The translations under genes and the position numbers were made by a program. A model generated the notes under the pieces. The model ran no database searches. It was not told the origin of the DNA and saw only the letters and a list, made by a program, of their open reading frames with translations. Below, piece by piece: positions 28,367 to 38,213 of a stretch of 64,000 nt of DNA (position 1 is its first letter; each line of letters opens with the position of its first letter). Source of the DNA: Prochlorococcus sp. AG-363-K07 (lineage in GTDB: Bacteria > Cyanobacteriota > Cyanobacteriia > PCC-6307 > Cyanobiaceae); the NCBI GenBank assembly GCA_003280225.1, contig QCFO01000007.1:22386-86385 (forward strand). The letters are read 5' to 3'.

Positions 28367-29626
28367 TTGCTTTCGATTAACGCCGATTTAAAGGTTGCAG
28401 ATTCGGCCATTGCTCTCCAAATTGCCAACGAAGAAGAAAGGCAAGAATTCCATCTGGAACTTATTGCAAGCGAAAATTTTGCATCCAAAGCTGTTATGCA
28501 GGCCCAAGGGTCTGTTCTGACTAACAAATACGCAGAAGGACTCCCTAGAAAGCGGTATTACGGTGGATGCGAACACATTGATGCTATTGAAGAATTAGCC
28601 ATTGAGCGCGCAAAAAAACTCTTTAAAGCAAATTGGGCAAATGTTCAGCCCCATAGTGGAGCTCAAGCCAATTTTGCTGTTTTCTTAGCTCTTTTAAATC
28701 CCGGAGAGAAAATCATGGGAATGGACCTATCCCATGGAGGTCATCTCACCCACGGTTCCCCGGTCAACGTAAGCGGAAAATGGTTTCAAATCGTGCACTA
28801 CGGGGTAAATCCAGCAACACAAATGCTTGATATGGAAGAAATTAGAAAGCAAGCATTAGATCATCGGCCAAAATTAATTATCTGTGGATATTCAGCATAT
28901 CCACGGATAATTAATTTCAAAGCTTTTAGAGAAATTGCCGATGAAATAGGCGCATATTTACTAGCAGACATGGCTCATATAGCTGGATTAGTAGCAGCCG
29001 GTCTCCATCCAAACCCAGTTCCGCATTGCGATGTAGTAACTTCTACAACTCATAAAACCCTACGAGGACCAAGAGGTGGACTGATTCTTTGTAAAGATGA
29101 AGAATTTGCACGTAAATTCGACAAAGCTGTTTTCCCAGGGAGTCAAGGGGGACCTCTTGAGCATGTAATTGCAGCTAAAGCAGTGGCATTTCATGAAGCT
29201 CTACAAGAAGATTTCATTGCATATAGTCATCAAATAATCAAAAATGCCCAAACATTAGCCAACCAAATTCAACAACGAGGCATTGATATTATTAGTCAAG
29301 GAACTGATAATCACATAGTCCTTCTTGACCTTCGAAGTATTGGAATGACTGGGAAAGCTGCAGATAGGCTGGTTAGTACTGTAAATATCACAGCGAACAA
29401 GAATACTGTGCCTTTTGACCCAGAATCACCATTTGTCACTAGTGGACTCAGGTTAGGGACTGCTGCTCTTACAACAAGAGGTTTTAACGAAGAATCTTTT
29501 ATAGAAATAGCCAATATTATTGCTGATAGATTACTAAATCCTGAGGACAAGATAGTTGAAGAAAAATGTCTAAATAGAGTGCTAAAACTTTGCAAACAAT
29601 TCCCCCTGTACAAAGTCAATGTCTAA
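28367..29626 (+). CDS. glyA: Serine hydroxymethyltransferase
   Basis: Makes glycine and methylene-THF from serine; the main one-carbon source. The start is a TTG at 28367, decided by a strong GGAGGG (28354-28359) about 7 nt upstream. The 419-aa PLP enzyme shows [43 protein letters not shown], and the PLP lysine in [14 protein letters not shown] (K230). The codons for residues about 169-184 form a near-perfect 21-bp inverted repeat. The stop overlaps the cinA start by 8 bp. Confidence 0.97.
   Translation: MLSINADLKVADSAIALQIANEEERQEFHLELIASENFASKAVMQAQGSVLTNKYAEGLPRKRYYGGCEHIDAIEELAIERAKKLFKANWANVQPHSGAQANFAVFLALLNPGEKIMGMDLSHGGHLTHGSPVNVSGKWFQIVHYGVNPATQMLDMEEIRKQALDHRPKLIICGYSAYPRIINFKAFREIADEIGAYLLADMAHIAGLVAAGLHPNPVPHCDVVTSTTHKTLRGPRGGLILCKDEEFARKFDKAVFPGSQGGPLEHVIAAKAVAFHEALQEDFIAYSHQIIKNAQTLANQIQQRGIDIISQGTDNHIVLLDLRSIGMTGKAADRLVSTVNITANKNTVPFDPESPFVTSGLRLGTAALTTRGFNEESFIEIANIIADRLLNPEDKIVEEKCLNRVLKLCKQFPLYKVNV
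28871..28917. repeat. 21-bp quasi-palindrome inside glyA
   Basis: Arms AAATTAATTATCTGTGGATA-T and ATATCCACGGATAATTAATT-T (20 of 21 positions complementary, the exception being a T that can wobble-pair with G) around a 5-nt loop TCAGC. The repeat codes for the conserved SHMT segment [15 protein letters not shown], so it is ordinary coding sequence that can also fold into a very stable hairpin. Confidence 0.9.
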
Positions 29627-30917
29627 AAATTCTCTGAAGTTTGAAGCAGAGAAAGAAAATTGTGTAGAGATAATTTGCATTGGCACAGAACTTCTACTTG
29701 GGAACATAGTCAACACAAATGCTCATTGGCTAGCCAATGAGCTAGCTGAACTAGGGCTAACTCATTACAGGCAGACAGTTATTGGTGACAACCGACTACG
29801 TCTACAAAACCTCATCAAAGAAGTTGCTCAAAGGAGCAAGATTCTTATCACTACTGGCGGTCTAGGTCCGACAAATGACGATATAACGACTGAAGCTATT
29901 GCATCTGCTTTCAAAAGCCCTCTAAAACTTCGTGAAGAGATTTGGGAGGATATTCAAGCCAAATTATCTCTCTCCGAACACCCAGTAGCACTAAACAATC
30001 GGAAACAAGCGCTTTTTCCTATAGATGCCCAGATACTTCCTAATCCTCTAGGCACTGCTCCAGGAATGATATGGAAACCAGAAAATGCAGAGAATGGCTT
30101 AACAATATTGACTTTCCCTGGAGTGCCATCTGAGCTCAAACAAATGTGGTTTGAAACTGCGGTGCCATGGCTAAAAAAATATGGAGGTTCTCAAAATTGC
30201 TTTTTCAGCAAAGTCCTGAGAGTAACAGGAATGCCAGAATCAAACGTAGCTGAAAAATTATCGGATCTTTTAGAAAATCAAAACCCAACAATCGCCCCAT
30301 ATGCAAGCCTGGGAGAAATAAAACTTCGATTGACGGTTAATGCCTTAAGTCATAAGGAAGCTAACAATCTACTTAAGCCCTTAGAGACAGAAATTCGTCA
30401 TCGTATAGGAGAAAACTGTTATGGGGAAAATAATCAAAATTTGTCTTCTGTAGTACTTGATCTTCTAAGAAGGCGAGGAGAAACTCTGGTAGCAGCTGAA
30501 TCCTGCACTGGGGGAAGGCTAGGAGCCTTTCTCACTTCTGAGCCAGGTTCTTCTGATGTCTTCCTTGGTGGAGTCATTGTTTACAGCAACCATCTAAAGC
30601 AAAAATTGCTCGACATTCCGCATGAACTATTAGAAGCTCACGGAGCTGTATCTAAAGAGGTGGCAGAAGAAATGGCAAAAAATGTCAGGGAAAAGCTACA
30701 AGCAACCTGGTCAATAGCAATTAGTGGTTTGGCAGGGCCAGGAGGTGGAACAACCTTAAAGTCAGTTGGTCTAGTTCATATCGCAATAGCTGGTCCCGGC
30801 AGGAATAAATCAATTCAAAAAAACTTCTCAAAGCACAAGGGCCGAGTCGACATTCAAAAGTTGAGTGTTTTGTGCGGACTGAATCAACTTCGCCTACTTT
30901 TACTCGCGCAGAGCTAG
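29619..30917 (+). CDS. cinA: CinA-like protein (MoaB/MoeA-like domain plus PncC-like nicotinamide-nucleotide amidase)
   Basis: A 432-aa two-domain protein. The N-terminal domain has [20 protein letters not shown] and [15 protein letters not shown] of the CinA/molybdopterin-binding group; the C-terminal domain starts [18 protein letters not shown] and contains SGLAGPGG, typical of NMN deamidase. Together they recycle NAD by-products (ADP-ribose and NMN) in bacteria where this has been tested. Start overlaps glyA by 8 bp, so they share a transcript. Confidence 0.92.
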   Translation: MSKNSLKFEAEKENCVEIICIGTELLLGNIVNTNAHWLANELAELGLTHYRQTVIGDNRLRLQNLIKEVAQRSKILITTGGLGPTNDDITTEAIASAFKSPLKLREEIWEDIQAKLSLSEHPVALNNRKQALFPIDAQILPNPLGTAPGMIWKPENAENGLTILTFPGVPSELKQMWFETAVPWLKKYGGSQNCFFSKVLRVTGMPESNVAEKLSDLLENQNPTIAPYASLGEIKLRLTVNALSHKEANNLLKPLETEIRHRIGENCYGENNQNLSSVVLDLLRRRGETLVAAESCTGGRLGAFLTSEPGSSDVFLGGVIVYSNHLKQKLLDIPHELLEAHGAVSKEVAEEMAKNVREKLQATWSIAISGLAGPGGGTTLKSVGLVHIAIAGPGRNKSIQKNFSKHKGRVDIQKLSVLCGLNQLRLLLLAQS

Positions 30918-30948
30918 GGTCATTTATCTTGCATTCAATAATCAAACA

Positions 30949-32361
30949 TTGAGCTCAGGAACGCTCTACGACAAAGTATGGGATCTCCACCGGGTAACCG
31001 AACTTCCTGGAGGGGCAACTCAACTTTTTGTGGGCTTACATTTAATCCACGAGGTAACTAGTCCTCAAGCATTCTCAGCCATAGAAGAAAAAGGTTTAAA
31101 AGTTCGATGTCCTAAAAACACAATTGCAACAGTCGATCATATTGTTCCAACAATTAATCAAAGTAGACCTTTTGAAGATTCTCTCGCAGAAGAAATGCTT
31201 CTGACCCTAGAAGCAAACTGCAAAAAGCATGGAATTAAGTTCTTCGGGATTGGAAGTGGTAGTCAAGGAATAGTCCACGTAATAGCTCCTGAACTTGGAT
31301 TAACTCAACCAGGTATGACCATTGCATGTGGGGACTCTCATACATCAACCCACGGTGCATTTGGAGCAATCGCATTTGGCATAGGTACTAGCCAGGTTCG
31401 AGATGTACTTGCAAGTCAAACTCTTGCAATGACGAAGCTCAAAGTCCGTCGTATTTGGCTGAATGGGAAACTAAGCGATGGTGTTTTTGCAAAAGACTTA
31501 ATTCTGCACGTAATCCGATTACTAGGTGTAAAAGCAGGTGTGGGATACGCATATGAGTTTGCTGGACCCGCAATAGAACTTCTCTCTATGGAAGAGAGAA
31601 TGACCATATGCAATATGGCTATAGAAGGAGGTGCAAGATGTGGCTACATAAATCCAGATTCGACTACATTTAGATATCTAAAAGGACGAATAAATGCACC
31701 CAGTAAAATTAAATGGAAAGACGCTGTAAATTGGTGGCTCAGTCTTGCAAGTGATCAGTTAGCTGTCTTTGATGACGAAGTAAAAATTGATGCAAGCTCA
31801 ATCGCTCCCACTGTCACCTGGGGTATAACACCAGGTCAAGGAATCTCAATAGAAGAACAACTTCCTACAATTGATTCGCTCGATCCAAATGAACGTCCCA
31901 TAGCAAAAGAAGCATTCGCTTATATGAAGCTAAAACCAGGAAGTTCTATATCAGGCCTCCCAGTTGATGTGTGTTTTATTGGAAGCTGTACAAATGGTCG
32001 CCTTAGCGATCTCCAAGCTGCGGCAAAAATACTAAAAGGTAAAAAAATTGCTAGTGGGGTAAAGGCATTTGTAGTGCCTGGCTCTGAAAAAGTAGCCAAA
32101 GATGCCGAAAAAGAAGGGTTAGACATTATTTTTCGTTCTGCAGGCTTCGAATGGCGAAAACCAGGCTGCTCAATGTGTTTAGCAATGAACCCTGACAAAT
32201 TGAGTGGAGCAGAAATCAGCGCAAGTTCTAGCAATCGAAATTTCAAAGGTAGGCAAGGGTCATCTACCGGTCGAACATTATTGATGAGCCCTTCCATGGT
32301 GGCTGCGGCCGCAATCAAGGGAGAAGTTAATGATGTAAGAAAAATGCTTAAGACAAACTAA
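30949..32361 (+). CDS. leuC: 3-isopropylmalate dehydratase, large subunit
   Basis: With LeuD isomerises 2- to 3-isopropylmalate in leucine synthesis. The 470-aa aconitase-type protein binds a 4Fe-4S cluster through cysteines in FIGSCTNGR and [10 protein letters not shown], the third ligand being the cysteine-cysteine pair region of the C-terminal part. [16 protein letters not shown] and [13 protein letters not shown] are also family signs. The start is a TTG without an obvious Shine-Dalgarno, so the exact N-terminus is somewhat uncertain. leuD follows after 19 bp. Confidence 0.96.
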   Translation: MSSGTLYDKVWDLHRVTELPGGATQLFVGLHLIHEVTSPQAFSAIEEKGLKVRCPKNTIATVDHIVPTINQSRPFEDSLAEEMLLTLEANCKKHGIKFFGIGSGSQGIVHVIAPELGLTQPGMTIACGDSHTSTHGAFGAIAFGIGTSQVRDVLASQTLAMTKLKVRRIWLNGKLSDGVFAKDLILHVIRLLGVKAGVGYAYEFAGPAIELLSMEERMTICNMAIEGGARCGYINPDSTTFRYLKGRINAPSKIKWKDAVNWWLSLASDQLAVFDDEVKIDASSIAPTVTWGITPGQGISIEEQLPTIDSLDPNERPIAKEAFAYMKLKPGSSISGLPVDVCFIGSCTNGRLSDLQAAAKILKGKKIASGVKAFVVPGSEKVAKDAEKEGLDIIFRSAGFEWRKPGCSMCLAMNPDKLSGAEISASSSNRNFKGRQGSSTGRTLLMSPSMVAAAAIKGEVNDVRKMLKTN

Positions 32362-32380
32362 CTATAATCAAAATCATTTT

Positions 32381-33007
32381 ATGAATCCTGAACCTTCTTT
32401 CCCGTTAGGGATAATCACACAAATCAGAGGTAAGTGCATAGTTATGCGGGGCTCTGATATAGATACAGACCGAATAATTCCTGCGCGTTTCTTAAAATGT
32501 GTAAGTTTTCAAGCCTTGGGTGAAGCAGTATTCGCTGATGATCGAACACAATTAAAAGGAGAGCATCCATTTGATTTAAGCAAAAACCAGAACGCGTCGA
32601 TACTTATAGTAAATGAAAATTTCGGATGTGGTTCTAGCCGAGAACATGCTCCTCAAGCTCTACTTAGGTGGGGAATTAGAGCAATTATTGGGCAAAGTTT
32701 TGCGGAAATATTTTATGGTAACTGCCTAGCACTTGGTATTCCATGCGTCACGACAACTGAAGCTGATATACTCCAAATTCAAAATACAATCAACAACGAT
32801 TCTAACGAAAATTGGAGCTTAAATCTTACAGAATTAAAATTGAAAAATCCATATAGAAGTTGGGATATAAAAATGAATCAAGGCCCCTTAGAAATGCTTA
32901 TTAGTGGCAATTGGGATATAACATCTCAGTTACTAAATAATGATAAAAAAATAACTGATACTATAAAGAAAGTGCCATATCTAAATAATTTTATACCAAT
33001 TAAATAG
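32381..33007 (+). CDS. leuD: 3-isopropylmalate dehydratase, small subunit
   Basis: Swivel domain partner of LeuC. The 208-aa protein has DIDTDRIIPARFLK near the N-terminus and the hallmark NFGCGSSREHAPQALLRWG, followed by IGQSFAEIFYGNCLALGIP. The last ~35 residues (KKITDTIKKVPYLNNFIPIK) are lysine-rich and lineage-specific. Forms an operon with leuC; convergent with the OstA-like gene. Confidence 0.96.
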   Translation: MNPEPSFPLGIITQIRGKCIVMRGSDIDTDRIIPARFLKCVSFQALGEAVFADDRTQLKGEHPFDLSKNQNASILIVNENFGCGSSREHAPQALLRWGIRAIIGQSFAEIFYGNCLALGIPCVTTTEADILQIQNTINNDSNENWSLNLTELKLKNPYRSWDIKMNQGPLEMLISGNWDITSQLLNNDKKITDTIKKVPYLNNFIPIK

Positions 33008-33046
33008 GAAGATATAGCACACTAAATCATTTCAGTGCATAGAGAG

Positions 33047-36000
33047 TTATTTGATTTCTTTAGGAGAGTATGGAACAAAAGGCAAGCCTGTTCCTCCAAA
33101 ACTAAAGTCATTCAAATGTACACTTATGCCCCCTTTCCGTTTAGAAGGATTATAGAATAGGCCAAAATCATAAGATCTTCTTTGCCATCGCAATTCTACA
33201 TTTGAATCAATAGCCTCACCATAATATTCAGAACCACTATCAATGTTAAACTCAAAACCTGTATTCAGAACCAAAGGTCCTACCAATTGCTGAGTCAAGC
33301 CTACTCCTAAGGTAGCAAGGTCTACGACATCATCAAAAGAAAATGGACTAGAACCTTCCTTAATAGAAGAACCATAATAAATTGATACCTTTGTATAATC
33401 AAAAAATGGCTTGCTAAATGTTCCCAATGTCATCGTCGGTCCTGCTGTAAAACCAATGATTTTTTGACTGCTATCATCTTGATATACAAAATAAGCCTGA
33501 TTCAAATTAATATCAAAATCTATTTTTGGAACTATAGGGACTGGAGAGTATCGATAAGCATAGCTTGGGGAGAGAGTAGCACTTCCTCCAGTCCAGATAT
33601 TATAGCTAGTAGTAAACGATGAATATATATTAGCTCGCCAAAGTTCATCAAGTTTTCCGCCAACTAAAGTCTCAGCTTGATACTTTCCAAGCCCAACTTT
33701 AAAAGTATAAGCATTATTAAATTTATCTCCCCACGCCCAAGGAATTGTTTTTTCCAAGAAACCACCATAAGCCGTATAGATCTCTGTCTCTCCCCTAGAA
33801 CCATTCCAAACTCTATATCTATACGAACCAAATAAAGTGGCTTCTGATTGACCTAAAAATGCTACATCAACGTTCTTTTTAAGGCTAGATGAAAATCGAC
33901 TTGCATTAGCAATCCTCTCTGGATTAAAGGAACTTATATTCGCATCAAATTCTGTGTCAAATCCTAGCGCTTTCCCATCCAATTTTGCCCTAAGGCCAAA
34001 CAAATCATAAGCATTAATATCTGCTGTTACATTATCACTAGTGATAGAAGATCCATTCTGGATATAGCTATTGGTTTCATAAATTACAGAACGCTGTATA
34101 AGGAATTGAGGCTGAAACTTTAGCCTGAAATCATTGCCTATAACTATAGGCTTAAATGACCTCCCCAAAAAGAAGCCATCTCTATCCTTTTTATCATAAC
34201 TGAAAACCCATCTATTTTCTACAGTTTCATTTCTTTGAATTGTTGTTGACTTAACTATTGGGATGCGAATACGTTCTTCTATTAACAAACTAGCTCTATT
34301 AGATGTAATCAAAATATCCCCATTCAATTCTTCTTTCGCAACCACATTGTATGCATCAATTCTCGTCTGAGTTGGCGTAAAAGGATCATTTGTAAAACTG
34401 ATCTTACGAGCCTTCCAGCCATCTGGAGTGATAATTATTTTCCCTGCCTGTATTCTCCAACGTCTAACTGAACCTTCCACAAGTCTCGAACCTGCTTTTG
34501 GATTAAGTTGAGAAATGCTTAGGCTGCTGGATTGATTATTCTCTTCTATACCCCTTTCAGGCCTCAAAAGTCCAAACCGGCCTTGCAAGCTAAAATCATC
34601 TTTAAATTTAACATCAAAGATTCTTTGATCTATTAATCCAATTGCATCTCTCCTCAACTTCTCTTGCTGATACAAATTTAATTTAGAAAAGTTGGTTTTT
34701 GCAAGTCCAGAATAAGAATCATCAGAGTTCTTAAAAGCAAATTTTTCTATGCCTTTAATCTTAGGGTAAATATTCTTTCTACTAATAAATAAAAGTTCCA
34801 AATTCTCATCAATAGACCTTGGTAATTGCCTAAATGAACTTTCTGCCTTTCTACACTCCAATGGAGGTCTAAGAGTATTCATATTTTCAGCATTCTTTGC
34901 TGCTCCCCATCTATACCTGAAACCAAGAAGATAGGCATTGCTCCCACCTTCAACTCCTCCAAAAGAACCAAAGGCACCCGATCTATGATGAATTCTACTA
35001 ACTAAAGAAACCCTTTCAGACAGAAGTGCTTCAATCTCAAAACCTAAATAATTTAACAATTGTGAATTGGCACTTCTATTCGTTTGTTCAAAATTACTAA
35101 TCGTACTGTTATAACTAACACCCTCCACAATTCCTAAGCTAAAGCCTGGTAAAATCCAAACCCTACCAGCTATTCCAAGAATTGCTTCGTTAAAAGCTTG
35201 AGAAGATGTCTCAGCATAAGGGTCGGCTTGGTTATATCCACCAACTTGCTTATTTGCAATATGTCTAAAAATATCTGCTCCTAGCTCAATAGAAAATGGA
35301 CCTGATCTAAAAATCCTTTTACTTAAACCAACTCCAAAAAGATATTCATCGCGAACATGTCCTCCAATAATAAATGTCTCTCCAAAATCAGCATCAGTCA
35401 TCTGCCCTCCCCAAGTTGTAATCGCCCAATTGTATGGACGCCAATCAGGTAAAGATGGCAACACTGGAGGGCATGCAAGTTCAGTAGATTTTGTTATTTT
35501 TGTATCCTCAGAATTAGCTTTTAAATTAGACCGCTCTAACTGAGTAGCAATCTTAGAAGAAGAAACTGACTCACTTGAATTACTATTTATAATTTCTTGC
35601 TTTAGTGAAGAGCTAACACTACCTGATGTAGTATATGTTTTATTAAATGTATCTACATTCTTCTTAGAATTCTTTAAATTATTCTTCTCTTCGACTTGAA
35701 AAGATGAAGGCGTCTTGAATTTTCTCTTAGATATAAATCTTAGATCTTTGGATAAATTCTCAAGATCAACTACCCCATATACATCATTTAATATTCCCTT
35801 CCTTTCAATCAAGCTATAACGAAAAGAACTTGCTTGAAAATATTGAGAGGCTTTTTTGAATCGCACCCTGCCATGTGCAATAAGGGTTTGAAATTCTCTA
35901 TCAAATTCAATTCTATCTGCCTTTAAAACTGCTCCATCAAGTTGAACACTGACTCTGCCTTCAGCAATAAAACGTTTTAAGCGTGCATCATAACTCTGTT

Positions 36001-36277
36001 TATCTGCACGTAATTGCAACTCACTGGGCGGACTGACAGCAAGATAATCCAACTCTTGAGAAGTTTTCTCATTAGAAATTAGTCCTACTTTGTCAAAGGG
36101 CAAACCTGACAAAGAAGAATTTTTAGAGTTAACAGAATTCCCTAGATTCCTAAATGCAAATGATTTAGCAGTTCCAGAAAAGGTGGCAATAGACAACCCT
36201 CCTGAAGCTATCAGCCCTGTAATACAAATATAAGGGCTTTTTACCGCCAAGACCGTCCTGCTAAAGGACGTGATCAT
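33047..36277 (-). CDS. LptD/OstA-like outer-membrane protein (DUF3769)
   Basis: A 1076-aa protein with an N-terminal hydrophobic stretch (signal-like, ending about residue 40). Residues ~85-170 form a repeating OstA/LptA-like beta motif (ADKQSYDARLKRFIAEGRVSV, LKADRIEFDREFQTLIAHGRVRF). The rest is beta-rich with alternating aromatic strands ending in FGLFYNPSKRKGG and FSFGGTGLPFVPY, like a 26-strand-type barrel. This matches cyanobacterial DUF3769 proteins, considered LptD relatives that insert lipopolysaccharide. The low-complexity linker (170-270) is serine- and asparagine-rich. Convergent to leuD. Confidence 0.8.
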   Translation of the reverse strand: MITSFSRTVLAVKSPYICITGLIASGGLSIATFSGTAKSFAFRNLGNSVNSKNSSLSGLPFDKVGLISNEKTSQELDYLAVSPPSELQLRADKQSYDARLKRFIAEGRVSVQLDGAVLKADRIEFDREFQTLIAHGRVRFKKASQYFQASSFRYSLIERKGILNDVYGVVDLENLSKDLRFISKRKFKTPSSFQVEEKNNLKNSKKNVDTFNKTYTTSGSVSSSLKQEIINSNSSESVSSSKIATQLERSNLKANSEDTKITKSTELACPPVLPSLPDWRPYNWAITTWGGQMTDADFGETFIIGGHVRDEYLFGVGLSKRIFRSGPFSIELGADIFRHIANKQVGGYNQADPYAETSSQAFNEAILGIAGRVWILPGFSLGIVEGVSYNSTISNFEQTNRSANSQLLNYLGFEIEALLSERVSLVSRIHHRSGAFGSFGGVEGGSNAYLLGFRYRWGAAKNAENMNTLRPPLECRKAESSFRQLPRSIDENLELLFISRKNIYPKIKGIEKFAFKNSDDSYSGLAKTNFSKLNLYQQEKLRRDAIGLIDQRIFDVKFKDDFSLQGRFGLLRPERGIEENNQSSSLSISQLNPKAGSRLVEGSVRRWRIQAGKIIITPDGWKARKISFTNDPFTPTQTRIDAYNVVAKEELNGDILITSNRASLLIEERIRIPIVKSTTIQRNETVENRWVFSYDKKDRDGFFLGRSFKPIVIGNDFRLKFQPQFLIQRSVIYETNSYIQNGSSITSDNVTADINAYDLFGLRAKLDGKALGFDTEFDANISSFNPERIANASRFSSSLKKNVDVAFLGQSEATLFGSYRYRVWNGSRGETEIYTAYGGFLEKTIPWAWGDKFNNAYTFKVGLGKYQAETLVGGKLDELWRANIYSSFTTSYNIWTGGSATLSPSYAYRYSPVPIVPKIDFDINLNQAYFVYQDDSSQKIIGFTAGPTMTLGTFSKPFFDYTKVSIYYGSSIKEGSSPFSFDDVVDLATLGVGLTQQLVGPLVLNTGFEFNIDSGSEYYGEAIDSNVELRWQRRSYDFGLFYNPSKRKGGISVHLNDFSFGGTGLPFVPYSPKEIK

Positions 36278-36358
36278 TGCATAAGCAAGCTACACACTGT
36301 CTCCTTAGAGTCCAGTATGTGGCGTGACTTTAGAGAAGTCTCAACAAACTAAATATTT

Positions 36359-36487
36359 TTAGTCTTGAGGACTCTCTAGATCCTTTCTCGCTGGAGTTCT
36401 ACTTGGATCACTAGCCAAGAAGCCAAAGAGAAAAACTCCAACAAAAAAGAAGACGACCGTGTATACGGATATCTTGAGGGCAAGCAT
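36359..36487 (-). CDS. psbI: Photosystem II protein I
   Basis: Too short for the ORF track; translated by hand: 42 aa with the near-invariant [20 protein letters not shown] membrane helix followed by [16 protein letters not shown]. This is the standard PsbI with a C-terminal acidic tail (LESPQD). PsbI is an intrinsic thylakoid subunit next to CP43/D1 and is inserted early in PSII assembly. It is divergent from psbH, with a 335-bp gap in which psbN would be expected. Confidence 0.96.
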   Translation of the reverse strand: MLALKISVYTVVFFFVGVFLFGFLASDPSRTPARKDLESPQD

Positions 36488-36822
36488 GAATACCGACCAC
36501 ATCTATGTAAGCGAATTCATCTTATGTGGCTTCGAGGGGAAATCACCAGTTAAAAGTCGCTTAAGCCCCTTCGATTGGCGTGGATTGAAATGTTTCGCAT
36601 TAGCCAAGGGCAAATTTTCGCAAAACATGACCCTTATAAAGGCCTCCCACGGGGTAGAAAAAGATCTATTTTTCCGAAAATATGCTCCAAAAGGCCTAAT
36701 TCAGATAAATCTGAGACTGAATTCAACTACTTTGCATCAAATCTCTCCAAAGAGATCTGGTTTTAAGGGCCATGCCCATACAATGGGTCTACTAAACTAT
36801 CGATTCAGACTCGAGCAACGTC
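36488..36822. other. 335-bp gap between divergent psbI and psbH, no supported gene
   Basis: The track lists two plus-strand ORFs here (36459-36872 and 36575-36766), but neither resembles any family and the larger one overlaps both psbI and psbH. On both strands I looked for PsbN (its FGPPS motif and acidic C-terminus) and did not find it. Small hairpins are present, for instance ATCTCT/AGAGAT and CCCAT/ATGGG. It must hold the psbI and psbH promoters. Confidence 0.6.
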
Positions 36823-37023
36823 ATGGGACAAAAAACTGCGCTTGGAAGCCTGCTCAAAAAGATTGGGAATAGCGGTCAAGGGAAGGTTGTCCCAGGCTGG
36901 GGAGCAACACCTGTAATGGCTTTCATTGGCACAATGCTGATTGTCTTTTTAGTCATCATGCTCAATATCTACAACGAGTCTGTTGTCCTACAAGGCTTTT
37001 CTGTTGACTGGAATGGCATTTAA
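36823..37023 (+). CDS. psbH: Photosystem II protein H
   Basis: A 66-aa phosphoprotein-type PSII subunit with the typical [26 protein letters not shown] lead and one membrane helix ([23 protein letters not shown]), ending [11 protein letters not shown]. Thylakoid membrane, needed for PSII stability and repair. Followed after 37 bp by tatA on the same strand. Confidence 0.97.
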   Translation: MGQKTALGSLLKKIGNSGQGKVVPGWGATPVMAFIGTMLIVFLVIMLNIYNESVVLQGFSVDWNGI

Positions 37024-37060
37024 GTAAAACTAAGCAGTATTGAAAATCTGAGAAATTCTG

Positions 37061-37300
37061 ATGAATATCTTCGGCATTGGCCTGCCTGAGATAGCCGTTA
37101 TAGGTGCCTTGGCACTGATCATTTTTGGACCAAAGCGTCTTCCAGAGCTAGGCAAAAGCCTTGGGAAAACTTTAAAGGGCTTACAAACAGCATCTTCGGA
37201 ATTCGAAAAAGAGGTTCAAAAGGCTATGTCTGATGAAAGCCCAGAGGATATGGTTCATGAGGAGAAAGTATCAAAAACTAGCGATAAAAATACCAAATAA
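37061..37300 (+). CDS. tatA: Twin-arginine translocase subunit TatA/E
   Basis: A 79-aa protein with one N-terminal membrane helix, the FGPKRLPELG hinge motif, an amphipathic helix (SLGKTLKGLQTASSEFEKEVQKAM) and a polar acidic tail. It forms the pore of the Tat export system for folded proteins. The start ATG is preceded by GAGAAATTCTG. It lies between psbH and pth, a typical picocyanobacterial arrangement. Confidence 0.95.
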   Translation: MNIFGIGLPEIAVIGALALIIFGPKRLPELGKSLGKTLKGLQTASSEFEKEVQKAMSDESPEDMVHEEKVSKTSDKNTK

Positions 37301-37338
37301 TTCTGAGGATGAAAAATTCTTTTCAAGTGCTTATTTAG

Positions 37339-37959
37339 ATGAATAAATGTAATCTACGTCTATTAATAGGTCTAGGGAATCCTGGATCAAAGTATGTAAG
37401 CACAAGGCACAATGTTGGTTTTTTAGTTTTAGAGAAAATAGCAAGACAACAAAACCTCACCTTTCGGCAATCAAAAAAGTTATATGGTCTCATTGCTGAA
37501 ACTTCTTTTGGTGCAAACTCACTTCGTCTATTGATGCCAACTACTTATATGAATGAGAGTGGGAAATCTATAAAAGCAGCTATTGATTGGTTCGGACTTG
37601 AAGTAGAGGAAATCCTAATTCTTGTAGATGATATGGACCTTCCACTCGGTCGAATGAGGGTTAGGTCTCAAGGGAGCTCTGGGGGACATAATGGTCTAAA
37701 GAGCATTATCCAACACCTGGGAACACAAAATTTCTGTAGAGTAAGAATTGGTATTGGACCTCCAAAAAACCTCCAATCAGAAAGAAAAAAGATGGCTATT
37801 CCTCATGTTCTGGGAAGATTTAATTCTCACGAAATCCCCATAATAAATGATGTCATAAATGAAGTAATTGAAGGGTTGGATATAATCGAACAATTAGGGA
37901 TAGATAGAGCTGCTACACGTATGAATTCCTATAACGCTAAAAATTGCATTTCACAATGA
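37339..37959 (+). CDS. pth: Peptidyl-tRNA hydrolase
   Basis: Releases tRNA from stalled peptidyl-tRNAs. The 206-aa protein has LLIGLGNPGSKYVSTRHNVGF with the catalytic histidine (TRHNVG), TYMNESGKS, VDDMDLPLGRMRVRSQGSSGGHNGLKSI, and FCRVRIGIGPP. The last residues overlap the next gene by the sequence ATGA, so translation of both is likely coupled. Confidence 0.96.
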   Translation: MNKCNLRLLIGLGNPGSKYVSTRHNVGFLVLEKIARQQNLTFRQSKKLYGLIAETSFGANSLRLLMPTTYMNESGKSIKAAIDWFGLEVEEILILVDDMDLPLGRMRVRSQGSSGGHNGLKSIIQHLGTQNFCRVRIGIGPPKNLQSERKKMAIPHVLGRFNSHEIPIINDVINEVIEGLDIIEQLGIDRAATRMNSYNAKNCISQ

Positions 37960-38213
37960 GTTCACTGCCCATCACCAAAGCTCACATTCGTATTGCACGC
38001 CAAAGTTTCGCAGAACAATGTATCGACGGTGAAGTATCTGCTGGCGACTTCGAATGGCAGTTCACCTGGAATTTTGGTATAGGAGAACTATATGTTGAGC
38101 CTTCACTCGGACGAGCTCTTATACAAGATGCCCTAATGCGATTTCTAGTAAAAGCAGATTACAATCTAGAAACTGGTGGTGACTATATCTTTACTGTTCG
38201 TGCCAAATTTTAA
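37956..38213 (+). CDS. DUF3146 family cyanobacterial protein
   Basis: ATG at 37956 overlaps the pth stop (ATGA) and is preferred over the TTG used by the track. The 85-aa protein holds AHIRIARQSFAEQCIDGEVSAGDFEWQFTWNF and VEPSLGRALIQDALMRFL, ending in YIFTVRAKF. I recognise this as the cyanobacterial DUF3146 pattern. Function unknown; the tight link to pth is translational coupling, not proof of a shared task. Its 3' end overlaps the next gene on the other strand by 23 bp. Confidence 0.75.
   Translation: MSSLPITKAHIRIARQSFAEQCIDGEVSAGDFEWQFTWNFGIGELYVEPSLGRALIQDALMRFLVKADYNLETGGDYIFTVRAKF

Noticed and set aside
36459-36872. 137-aa ORF on the plus strand between psbI and psbH
   Set aside because: It covers psbI in antisense and runs into the psbH start; no family resemblance. 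The 63-aa ORF at 36575 is also rejected.
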